Positions 1 through 5,788 of a stretch of 6,140 nt of DNA are shown here, in pieces (position 1 is the first letter of the stretch; every line of letters starts with the position of its first letter). Both the position numbers and the translations under genes were made by a program. A model generated the notes under the pieces. That model was not told the DNA's origin and ran no database searches. It worked only from the letters and a program-made list of their open reading frames with translations. This stretch comes from Erythrobacter sp. UBA3075 (GTDB lineage Bacteria; Pseudomonadota; Alphaproteobacteria; Sphingomonadales; Sphingomonadaceae): assembly GCA_002367375.1 (NCBI GenBank), contig DFBR01000016.1, positions 8,213 through 14,352 of the forward strand, read 5' to 3'.

Positions 1-423
1 GCTTTCGCTGCCTATATGCGTTACGCCGTGCGCGATCGTCCGGTCGAGGAATTCGATACCGACCTGAAACTGCCCGACTGGCAATTGGAGCCCGATGAGG
101 AGCTCTATTACGGCGAAGAAGGCGAATATTATTACTATATCGACGAGCAGGGGAATCTGGTCGAACCGGGCCGCACCCAGCGCGCGCCGGAGGACGGTTT
201 CGATGTTGAAGGTGAGGGCGAAGGCATCGTGCGCGACCCGCTCGACCCGCGTGGAATGGATCAGGAGCCGGGCCAGCAGGGCACTGGCGGATCAGGTCGG
301 CCCAAGCCACCGCAGGCGGCAAGCGATGATTTCCTCGAACAGGCGACCGGGCAGGACTTGCCCAATGACGAACCGCGCCAGCGCCGCCTTGGCGATGAGC
401 TGATCAACGAGCAGCGGTTCTAG
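1..423 (+). CDS. C-terminal end of a probable class A penicillin-binding protein (PBP1A-like), 5' truncated by window
   Basis: The reading frame is open from base 1 and ends at TAG 421-423, giving 140 visible residues; the real start lies upstream of the window. The first residues (AFAAYMRYAVRDRPVEEF) resemble the segment that follows the transpeptidase domain in PBP1A proteins, where an aromatic/Met helix is followed by a 'kP-x-x-F' turn. The rest is a low-complexity tail: a Tyr/Glu-rich stretch (YYGEEGEYYYYIDEQGNLVE, about residues 37-56), then Gly/Pro/Asp-rich sequence. Acidic disordered tails of this kind are common on PBP1A of Sphingomonadales. Class A PBPs polymerise and cross-link peptidoglycan in the periplasm, anchored by an N-terminal membrane helix. 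The catalytic domains are outside the window, so the call rests only on the tail. Another secreted or membrane protein with a disordered acidic end cannot be excluded. Confidence 0.55.
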   Translation, partial: AFAAYMRYAVRDRPVEEFDTDLKLPDWQLEPDEELYYGEEGEYYYYIDEQGNLVEPGRTQRAPEDGFDVEGEGEGIVRDPLDPRGMDQEPGQQGTGGSGRPKPPQAASDDFLEQATGQDLPNDEPRQRRLGDELINEQRF

Positions 424-447
424 CCAACGCCTCGGGCTGCGCTGCGG

Positions 448-879
448 CTACAGCTTCCAGAACCACACTGCTTCGGCGTGATTGCGCGGGTCGTCATAGC
501 CGATCGGCGTGACACTGCCGTTCTTCCACAGATCGATATGGTCGCCGATCCGGCGGTGTTCGCCAGCCCGGGTGAAGCAATTCTTGAAGAAGATGATGCC
601 CGATTGGCTGGCGAGCTTTTCCTTCGCGGTGCCGCCATCCTTGAACATCCGGGGCCGGCCGATCTTGCGATAGAGCCAGTTCGCCAGCGATTCCGCACCG
701 CGCGCATGGCCATGGGCGCATTTGGGTTCAGTGTAGGTGGTCTTGCTGACCGTTACGGTCTTTTCGGCATTGAGTGCCACGCTCATGCGAATCGCGCATT
801 GATTGGCCCACGGCCCGTCGCACGGTTTGCTCACATCCGGGTAATGGAGCCATAATGCATTGAAATCAGGTGTTGCCAT
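448..879 (-). CDS. Tae4-family peptidoglycan amidase (type VI effector-like), solitary
   Basis: This 143-residue protein has the hallmarks of the Tae4 family (T6SS amidase effector 4, an NlpC/P60-like cysteine DL-endopeptidase that cuts peptidoglycan stem peptides). The N-terminus carries FNALWLHYP then PCDGPWANQCAIRMSVAL, where Cys28 is the expected nucleophile. The central helix has GAESLANWL (61-69). SGIIFFKN (93-100) leads to GDHIDLWKNG (112-121) with the expected catalytic His114 and Asp116. The protein ends in the family-like VWFWKL. Length is near the usual 140-170. The frame extends upstream to 939, but ATG 879 is preferred because GGAGGAG lies directly before it and because the family homology begins at FNALW. 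No signal peptide is visible, as expected for a T6SS effector. Tai4 immunity genes normally sit next to tae4, yet none is recognisable here: one side is the convergent PBP gene and the other is the degP terminator. Family assignment is confident. Its role as an antibacterial effector rather than a domesticated cell-wall enzyme is not established. Confidence 0.85.
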   Translation of the reverse strand: MATPDFNALWLHYPDVSKPCDGPWANQCAIRMSVALNAEKTVTVSKTTYTEPKCAHGHARGAESLANWLYRKIGRPRMFKDGGTAKEKLASQSGIIFFKNCFTRAGEHRRIGDHIDLWKNGSVTPIGYDDPRNHAEAVWFWKL

Positions 880-882
880 CGT

Positions 883-889
883 CTCCTCC
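883..889 (-). promoter_or_regulatory. Strong Shine-Dalgarno of the Tae4-like gene
   Basis: On the minus strand GGAGGAG ends 3 nt before ATG 879, and its GGAGG core lies 5 nt before it. This near-perfect anti-16S match decides the start at 879 over the in-frame ATG at 939, which would add 20 residues with no family similarity. Confidence 0.75.
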
Positions 890-978
890 GCAAGCGGTTG
901 TGAATTTCGACATGGCGACCCTTTGGCCCGGTCATACACCTACAGGCGGCACGCGGCCAGATCGCCCGCACACAAACG

Positions 979-1016
979 AAAACGCCCGGCAACCGCGTGG
1001 CGGCGCCGGGCGTTTT
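979..1016. terminator. Rho-independent terminator after degP, probably bidirectional
   Basis: The 12-nt arms AAAACGCCCGGC (979-990) and GCCGGGCGTTTT (1005-1016) are perfect reverse complements around a 14-nt loop. Within the loop CCGC (993-996) can pair with GCGG (1000-1003). The hairpin begins about 20 nt past the degP stop codon (1038-1040). A-tracts on one side and T-tracts on the other give a U-run in either direction. No gene on the plus strand reads into it, so its working direction is probably minus, ending the hflK-hflC-degP transcript and insulating the Tae4-like gene. Confidence 0.85.
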
Positions 1017-1037
1017 GTTCGCGGAAAGGCTGTGCGC

Positions 1038-2582
1038 CTATTCGTCGTTGAGGCGGACCGGGACCGACTGCGGTGCGCCGCGCCGCGCCTGAAGCCGGAG
1101 CAGAACTGCACCGCGACTGGCCGAGCGGGCGGCGGCAATCACCTCTTCCAGCGCTTCAAGCGTGGGGACCGGGCGACCGTTAGCCGCGAGGATCATCACT
1201 CCGCGCGCAAGACCGCGCCGGGCCGCGTCGGAGTTGGGATCGACGCCGGTAATGGCGAGGCCCTTCGTATCGGCTGCAACGCCAAGTTGGCGTGCAATCG
1301 CCGGATCAATCGGGACCGCCTGAATGCCGAGCGAATCTTCGACAAGGCTGCTCGAATCGCTCGGCGCCATGCCAGTTTCCGGCTCGTCTTCGTTCTGGAA
1401 CATCTGCTGCTGCCGCAGCTCGTCCTCACTCGGACGGCGGCCCACGGTGATATTCAACCGGCGGCGTTCACCATCGCGGATATAGGTCAGCGGAACAGTC
1501 GTGCCAGGCGCGATATTGGCGACGATGAAGGACAGCGTCTGGTCGGGCGAAATATCTTCGCCATTGACCGACAACACAACGTCGCCTGCGCGCAGGCCGG
1601 CGTCTTCGGCCGGTTCGCCCGGCTGGACCATCTGCACCAGTTCGCCGCGATTTTCGGCAATGCCGAGGGCTTCGGCAATGTCGTCATTCACTGGCTGGAT
1701 TTGCACGCCAAGATAGCCGCGCTGGATTTCTTCGCCCGCTATCAGCTGGTCGACAATTGGCTCGGCCACTTCGGCGGGAATGGCTAGGCCAATGCCCACG
1801 CTGCCGCCTGAGGTCGAAAGAATTTGATTGTTGATGCCGATGACGTTGCCCTGCATGTCGAACAGCGGGCCGCCTGAATTGCCGCGATTGATCGCTGCGT
1901 CGGTCTGGATGAAGCGGCTATAGGCGCCCGAACCGACATTGCGCAGCACCGACGAAACTATGCCGCTCGTCACCGTGCCGCCAAGGCCGAAGGGGTTGCC
2001 GATCGCGATCACCCAGTCACCCACGCGGGCCTCGCTGGAATCACCAAACCGTACAAAAGGGAACGGCTCGCCGCGCGAAATTTTGAGCACGGCAAGGTCG
2101 CTCTGCGCGTCGGTGCCGACAAGTTCGGCTTCGTATTCGGTGCCATCGGCCAAGGTCACCGTCACCTCTTCCAAAGTCGCGCGCGCATCGGGCGATACAA
2201 CGTGGTTGTTGGTGACGAGGTAGCCATCGGCTGACACGAGGAAGCCTGAGCCAAGCGAGGTCGCTTCACGCGTTTGCGGAGTGCTTGGTCCTCGCTGGCG
2301 GCGTTGGAAGAATTGTCCGAACGGCGTACCCTGAAATGGATTGGCCTGCTCCTCGACGGTAACCGTTTGGCGGGTCGAAATGTTCACAACGGCGGGCTGC
2401 AATTGCTCGGTCAGATCGGCAAAGCTGGCCGGAGCACCGGCGCGCGGGACCACATTGGTCATTTCCGTGCGGTCGTTTTGCGCGACCTGCGCCCAGGTGG
2501 GATTGCCCGTGATCAGCGAGATGGCCGCCCCGCCGACAAGCAGGGCGGAGGTGATACCGTAGGAATAGCGCACTGGCTTCAC
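1038..2582 (-). CDS. degP: Periplasmic HtrA-family serine endoprotease (DegP/DegQ type)
   Basis: This 514-residue protein, counted from the GTG at 2582, is a Do-family protease that degrades misfolded periplasmic proteins. Residues 5-31 form a Sec signal peptide: a short basic start, a hydrophobic stretch (ITSALLVGGAAISLI) and a cleavage site near PTWA-Q. The trypsin-like domain has the complete triad: His127 in VTNNHVVS, Asp162 in SDLAVLKIS, Ser236 in RGNSGGPLF. The Gln/Phe-rich LA-loop region (about 80-105) is short, more like DegQ/MucD than E. coli DegP. PDZ1 spans about 289-380, starting RGYLGVQIQP. A charged linker (383-415) leads to a more divergent PDZ2 (about 416-512). The frame stays open upstream to a TTG at 2639, but signal peptide architecture favours 2582, which has AGAGGA 10 nt upstream; GTG 2573 is an alternative. 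It lies 96 bp after hflC on the same strand and probably belongs to that operon. The family is certain; the DegP versus DegQ name is not. Confidence 0.93.
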   Translation of the reverse strand: MKPVRYSYGITSALLVGGAAISLITGNPTWAQVAQNDRTEMTNVVPRAGAPASFADLTEQLQPAVVNISTRQTVTVEEQANPFQGTPFGQFFQRRQRGPSTPQTREATSLGSGFLVSADGYLVTNNHVVSPDARATLEEVTVTLADGTEYEAELVGTDAQSDLAVLKISRGEPFPFVRFGDSSEARVGDWVIAIGNPFGLGGTVTSGIVSSVLRNVGSGAYSRFIQTDAAINRGNSGGPLFDMQGNVIGINNQILSTSGGSVGIGLAIPAEVAEPIVDQLIAGEEIQRGYLGVQIQPVNDDIAEALGIAENRGELVQMVQPGEPAEDAGLRAGDVVLSVNGEDISPDQTLSFIVANIAPGTTVPLTYIRDGERRRLNITVGRRPSEDELRQQQMFQNEDEPETGMAPSDSSSLVEDSLGIQAVPIDPAIARQLGVAADTKGLAITGVDPNSDAARRGLARGVMILAANGRPVPTLEALEEVIAAARSASRGAVLLRLQARRGAPQSVPVRLNDE

Positions 2583-2592
2583 GTCCTTGTTA

Positions 2593-2598
2593 TCCTCT
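2593..2598 (-). promoter_or_regulatory. Putative Shine-Dalgarno supporting the GTG start of degP
   Basis: On the minus strand AGAGGA lies 10 nt before GTG 2582. A second candidate, AAGGA (2588-2584), lies 10 nt before an in-frame GTG at 2573. The two starts differ by only three residues, and both keep the signal peptide at the N-terminus. Confidence 0.4.
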
Positions 2599-2678
2599 TT
2601 ATTCAATACTGTTTGGTCCCGTGGGCAATTGCAGCGCAAAGCGGCTGAACCGCTCTTTAACGACGGCTGTAATCGTGA

Positions 2679-3542
2679 TTACCTGCCGCCCTGGAATTGG
2701 CGCAGATAATCATTGTCCGGGCTCAGAATGACTGAGCTTTCACCGACATTCGTTTCACCTTCACGCGGCGGGCCGAATGTGGCGCGATAGCTCTCCATGG
2801 CGCGGTAAAAATCGTAAAAATTGGCGTCCTGATTATAGGCCTCAGCATAGATTTCGGCTGCATTTGCAGCGGCTTCTGCGCGAATGATCTGCGCATCGCG
2901 GCGGCCACCGGCACGGATGGTCTCTGCCTCTTCCTGCCGTTCTGACCGCATCCGATTGAATGCAGCATCCAGAGGTGTTCCCTGCGGAAGGTCAGCACGC
3001 TTAATACGCACGTCGAGCACCTGCGCGCCATATTGGCGTGCCTGCGTATCGAGCGAATCGCGAATATTGTTCATGGCATTGCCGCGTTCAGGCGTGAGCA
3101 GGCTGGCGAAGGTCCGTCGGCCCAGCTCTTGCCGCAAGACCGAAGTGAGGATCTGGTTCAGCTGGCCTTCCAGCTGCTCCTCACTGCCGACGCTTTGCAC
3201 AAACAGAACCGGATCGTAGATGCGGTAGCGGGCATAGGCGTCAACTTCCAACCGCTGCTGATCGTTCGACAGCACCGTCTCACGCTCCATATCGAGATCC
3301 ATGATCCGCCGATCAACAAATTGAATGCGCTCGACGATTGGGATGCGCCAGATAATCCCGGCACCGGTCTCGCCAAATTCCTGATCAGGGAAATACTGGT
3401 TGGCGGTGTTAACCGGTTCACCTGTACGAATTTTCACCGCTTGCTGGGTTTCCGGAACGATGACCACAGTGCTGAGCAGCGCGACAAGAAGCACTGCCAC
3501 AGCGGTCAGCGACGCTTTGTGATTCTGCAAGAAAATATCCAT
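2679..3542 (-). CDS. hflC: HflC, SPFH-domain membrane modulator of FtsH protease
   Basis: HflC pairs with HflK in a large membrane complex that, in E. coli, surrounds FtsH and restrains or directs its proteolysis of membrane proteins. The 287-residue product has a single N-terminal transmembrane helix (about 10-29). Next come the conserved VPETQQAVKIRTGEPV (29-44), which opens the SPFH/band-7 domain, and WRIPIVERIQFVDRRI (65-80). A helical, charged stalk (about 195-240, with ERQEEAETIRAGGRRDAQII and RAEAAANAAEIYAEAY) is followed by FYRAMESYRATF, typical of HflC. It is shorter than E. coli HflC (334 residues), as is usual in alphaproteobacteria. The start codon follows the hflK stop by one base (TAA-A-ATG), and AGGAGGG (3557-3551) lies 8 nt upstream, within the hflK coding end. 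This implies coupled translation and matched amounts of the two partners. Confidence 0.95.
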   Translation of the reverse strand: MDIFLQNHKASLTAVAVLLVALLSTVVIVPETQQAVKIRTGEPVNTANQYFPDQEFGETGAGIIWRIPIVERIQFVDRRIMDLDMERETVLSNDQQRLEVDAYARYRIYDPVLFVQSVGSEEQLEGQLNQILTSVLRQELGRRTFASLLTPERGNAMNNIRDSLDTQARQYGAQVLDVRIKRADLPQGTPLDAAFNRMRSERQEEAETIRAGGRRDAQIIRAEAAANAAEIYAEAYNQDANFYDFYRAMESYRATFGPPREGETNVGESSVILSPDNDYLRQFQGGR

Positions 3543-3543
3543 T

Positions 3544-4728
3544 TTACTGGCCCTCCTGCGGAGTAACCGTCAGCGTATTAGTGTTCTGCGAGCGGCGCCG
3601 CACTTCGGGCAGCGGCAAATACGTCGTCACTCCTTGGCCCTCGACAATCGTCTTGTCGGTGCCGCGTAGCACCTGCTCCATTGTCTCATAATAGAGACGT
3701 TGCCGCGTCACTTCGGGCGCGAGACGGTACTGCTCATAAATTTCATTGAATTCCGCTGCGCCGCCCTGCGCCTGCGCCAGCACTTGCTGCTCGTAACGGC
3801 GCGCCTGGTTGAGCAATTGCTCACGGTTTTGACGTGCGGCAAGCACGTCGTTGAACGCATCAATCACCTGTTCGGGCGCCTCCGTTCGGTCGATCTCAAC
3901 ACCCTGAACGGCTATGCCAGCACCATAGAAATCGAGAATGGACTGCATGCGCTCACGGACACGATCCTGCACCTGCTCACGCCCGGCACCTGACAGCACC
4001 GTATCAAGATTGGTTTCTGCAATGGATTCGCGCATCGCCGATTCAGCGACCTCGCGCACCGTGTCGTCAGGATCAGCCAGCTGGAATTGGTAGTTCACCA
4101 GATCGTTGATGTTCCAGCGCACGATGTAGGACAGATCGACCAGATTCTGGTCGCCAGTAAGGATAAGATTGCCGCCTTCGCTATCGATCGAAAGCAACCT
4201 GAATTCGCTGACATTTGTAACCGTTACCGTCTGCGCGGGCCAAGGCAGAGTCCAGTTTGTGCCCGGGCTCATCGTGTGAGAATATTTGCCGCCCAGCCAG
4301 GTAACGACCCCCTGTTCGCGCGGCTGCACGAAGTGAATGGAGGTTGTGAGTACCCACACGGCGAGAATCGCAACCAGTGCGATCGGGAACCAGCTTTTGC
4401 CGCCGGGCCTATCCGGCAGGCGGAAACCCGAGCCTCCGCCGCTGCCACCGCGGCGCGGGCCCTCGGGGCCGCGACTGCGGAAGATGTCTTCTATATTGGC
4501 CGAACGGCGCGGGCGTTCGCCATCGCCGCCGCCACCGCCGGGCAGCCACGGATTGCGCGGGCCGCCCCCGCCTTCAGAACCGCCATCCGATCCGCCACCG
4601 GAGCCATCTCCGCCGCCGCCATCATTGCCGCCGCCATTACCGCCACTGCCAGAGGGTTTACCCCACGGGTTGCGCTTATCAGCCATAGCCAGACCAAATC
4701 TTTCGAAAAAACCGCCCAATCGTTCCAT
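3544..4728 (-). CDS. hflK: HflK, SPFH-domain partner of HflC and FtsH modulator
   Basis: The 394-residue product is the larger subunit of the HflKC complex. Residues 19-23 carry the NPWG motif typical of HflK N-termini. A Gly/Asp/Ser low-complexity cytoplasmic segment (about 26-110) holds a second NPW and the ANIEDIFR helix. One transmembrane helix follows (about 113-130), then the SPFH domain from VQPREQGVVTWLGGKY (134-149) to about residue 300. Motifs include TGDQNLVDLSYIVRWNI (191-207) and VQGVEIDRTEAPEQVIDAF (274-292). A helical stalk (about 293-345) and YYETMEQVL (346-354) are also family-typical. Start choice is open: ATG 4728 has GAAGAG 3 nt upstream, while the internal ATG 4686 (MADKRNPWGK) has no good Shine-Dalgarno but would fit the promoter-like motif at 4738-4765. 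The gene heads the minus-strand cluster and is divergent from mrp. Confidence 0.95.
   Translation of the reverse strand: MERLGGFFERFGLAMADKRNPWGKPSGSGGNGGGNDGGGGDGSGGGSDGGSEGGGGPRNPWLPGGGGGDGERPRRSANIEDIFRSRGPEGPRRGGSGGGSGFRLPDRPGGKSWFPIALVAILAVWVLTTSIHFVQPREQGVVTWLGGKYSHTMSPGTNWTLPWPAQTVTVTNVSEFRLLSIDSEGGNLILTGDQNLVDLSYIVRWNINDLVNYQFQLADPDDTVREVAESAMRESIAETNLDTVLSGAGREQVQDRVRERMQSILDFYGAGIAVQGVEIDRTEAPEQVIDAFNDVLAARQNREQLLNQARRYEQQVLAQAQGGAAEFNEIYEQYRLAPEVTRQRLYYETMEQVLRGTDKTIVEGQGVTTYLPLPEVRRRSQNTNTLTVTPQEGQ
3551..3557 (-). promoter_or_regulatory. Shine-Dalgarno of hflC inside the 3' end of hflK
   Basis: On the minus strand AGGAGGG sits 8 nt before ATG 3542 and just before the hflK TAA stop. 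The stop and the next start are separated by one base, an arrangement that favours re-initiation by ribosomes finishing hflK. Confidence 0.7.
4485..4653 (-). repeat. Low-complexity Gly-codon tract within hflK
   Basis: On the plus strand this stretch is rich in gcc/ccg/cca triplets, read on the minus strand as GGC/GGT/GGA glycine codons mixed with Asp, Ser and Asn. It encodes HflK residues about 26-81. The triplets are imperfect and use mixed glycine codons, so this looks like selected protein composition rather than a recent pure microsatellite expansion. Slippage could still vary its length between strains. Confidence 0.6.
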
Positions 4729-4822
4729 GCACTCTTCTATAGGTAGCCGTTCGACAAAAAACAGGGGTTATGCGGCGCAAAATTGCTGACCGCGCGTGTG
4801 AGAGCCGCTAGCACGCCTTGCC
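4729..4822. promoter_or_regulatory. Divergent intergenic region between hflK and mrp
   Basis: These 94 bp separate two genes that point away from each other, so they should hold promoters for both. The region has a relatively AT-richer core (4750-4785), including six A's at 4756-4761. I see no convincing sigma-70 -35/-10 pair on the plus strand, and the mrp ATG at 4823 lacks a good Shine-Dalgarno. No small open reading frame or RNA gene is evident. Confidence 0.5.
4738..4765 (-). promoter_or_regulatory. Possible heat-shock (RpoH-like) promoter for hflK
   Basis: On the minus strand CCTG (4765-4762), an 18-nt spacer and CCTATA (4743-4738) resemble the alphaproteobacterial RpoH pattern CTTG-N17/18-CYTAT with one mismatch in the -35. 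Heat-shock control of hflK-hflC-degP would make biological sense. Transcription from it would start close to 4731, removing the Shine-Dalgarno of ATG 4728 and pointing to ATG 4686 as the start. This is a weak two-box match found by eye and could be chance. Confidence 0.25.
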
Positions 4823-5788
4823 ATGAACTCTGATACAGTCATTCGGGCAGCCATCCCAGCCGAGCTTTCGGGAATGGTGCAATCTGTCTCTCTGCGCGAG
4901 GGTGTGGCAACGATTGTCGCCGACGCCAGCGGGCTGGGCCGCTCTGCCGCAGCGCAATTGCAGCGCGAGCTGGAAGAGGCGGTCGGTGCCGTGGAAAGTG
5001 TGTCCGAAGTGCGCGTCGCGCTGATGGCGGACAAGGTCGCGCGCAAGATCATCACAGTGGGATCGGGCAAGGGCGGGGTCGGCAAATCGACGCTCACCGC
5101 CAATCTTGCCGTGGCGCTGGCAAAGATGGGCATGAAGGTCGGCGTGGTCGATGCCGACATCTATGGTCCTTCCCAAGCGACGTTGCTCGATGGGGCCGAC
5201 ACCAAATTGCGCGCCGAGGGTCAGACGCTGATCCCGCATGACAGCGATTATGGCGTGAAATTCGTTTCAATGGGGCAGCTCGTCGAACCGGGTAAAGCGA
5301 TAGCATGGCGCGGCCCGATGGTCGGCAGCGCGCTGGGGCAGCTGATGGAAGCCGACTGGGGCGAGACCGAGCTGCTGCTGGTCGATTTGCCGCCGGGCAC
5401 GGGCGATGTGCAGCTGACCATGATGCAGAAATTCAAGCCGACCGGCGCGCTGGTTGTCTCCACGCCGCAAGACCTCGCTCTGATCGATGCGGCCCGCGCA
5501 ATTGACCTGTTCCAACAGGCCAAAATCCCGATGGTCGGGATTGTCGAGAATATGGCGGGCTATCTCTGCCCGCATTGCGGCGAAGTCAGCGAACCGTTTG
5601 GCCAAGGCGGGGCAGAAGCTGCTGCGGGTGAGCTGGGCGTGCCCTTCATCGGCCGCGTGCCATTGGCGATGGAAATCCGCACCGCGAGCGACGGTGGCAA
5701 GCCGCCCGCTGCTGGCGACAGCGAATTTGGCAAGCCCTTCACCGGGATCGCAGCGCAATTGCAAGCATGGCTGGAACAGGCCGGATGA
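4823..5788 (+). CDS. mrp: Mrp/ApbC/NBP35-family P-loop ATPase, Fe-S cluster carrier
   Basis: This 321-residue cytoplasmic protein is thought to bind and transfer [4Fe-4S] clusters to apo-proteins in an ATP-dependent way. Residues 1-70 form a shortened, poorly conserved DUF59/MIP18-like domain (VQSVSLREGVATIVAD, then EEAVGAVESVSEVRVAL). The MinD-like ATPase domain follows. Its deviant Walker A GSGKGGVGKST is at 80-90, with the signature Lys at 83. DADIYGPSQ is at 110-118, the switch II/Walker B region DLPPGTGD at 188-195, and STPQDLALIDAARAIDLF at 213-230. The CPHC motif (Cys249 and Cys252), which supplies the bridging cluster ligands in the dimer, is intact. It lies beside VENMAGYLCP, highly typical of Mrp. 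The ATG at 4823 lacks a clear Shine-Dalgarno but places the N-terminal domain correctly. The stop overlaps the next gene by ATGA. Confidence 0.95.
   Translation: MNSDTVIRAAIPAELSGMVQSVSLREGVATIVADASGLGRSAAAQLQRELEEAVGAVESVSEVRVALMADKVARKIITVGSGKGGVGKSTLTANLAVALAKMGMKVGVVDADIYGPSQATLLDGADTKLRAEGQTLIPHDSDYGVKFVSMGQLVEPGKAIAWRGPMVGSALGQLMEADWGETELLLVDLPPGTGDVQLTMMQKFKPTGALVVSTPQDLALIDAARAIDLFQQAKIPMVGIVENMAGYLCPHCGEVSEPFGQGGAEAAAGELGVPFIGRVPLAMEIRTASDGGKPPAAGDSEFGKPFTGIAAQLQAWLEQAG

Noticed and set aside
478..855. Open frame of 125 residues on the plus strand, opposite the Tae4-like gene, considered as a possible immunity protein
   Set aside because: It is antisense to the effector itself, has no signal peptide of the kind periplasmic Tai4 proteins carry, and has no plausible ribosome binding site. 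It is better explained as a shadow.
880..978. Possible promoter for the Tae4-like gene (minus-strand TATGAC near 936-931)
   Set aside because: Only a lone -10-like hexamer is visible and the best -35 is poor, so I do not call a promoter, although one must lie here if the terminator at 979-1016 is effective.
870..1787. Open frame of 305 residues on the plus strand, opposite degP and through the terminator
   Set aside because: It is antisense to the well-supported degP coding region, reads through the strong terminator hairpin, has an arginine-rich shadow-like composition and matches no family I recognise. Long antisense frames are expected in GC-rich coding DNA.
3033..3566. Open frame of 177 residues on the plus strand, opposite hflC
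   Set aside because: It lies entirely opposite the conserved SPFH coding region and shows no family motif, so it is best explained as a shadow.
4485..4653. GC-rich triplet pattern resembling a tandem repeat or CRISPR-like array
   Set aside because: There is no constant repeat unit and no spacers; the pattern is glycine-rich coding sequence of hflK.
4087..4746. Open frame of 219 residues on the plus strand, opposite hflK
   Set aside because: It mirrors the SPFH and Gly-rich coding of hflK; the Ala/Ile/Thr-rich second half is simply the complement of glycine codons. There is no Shine-Dalgarno or recognisable domain.
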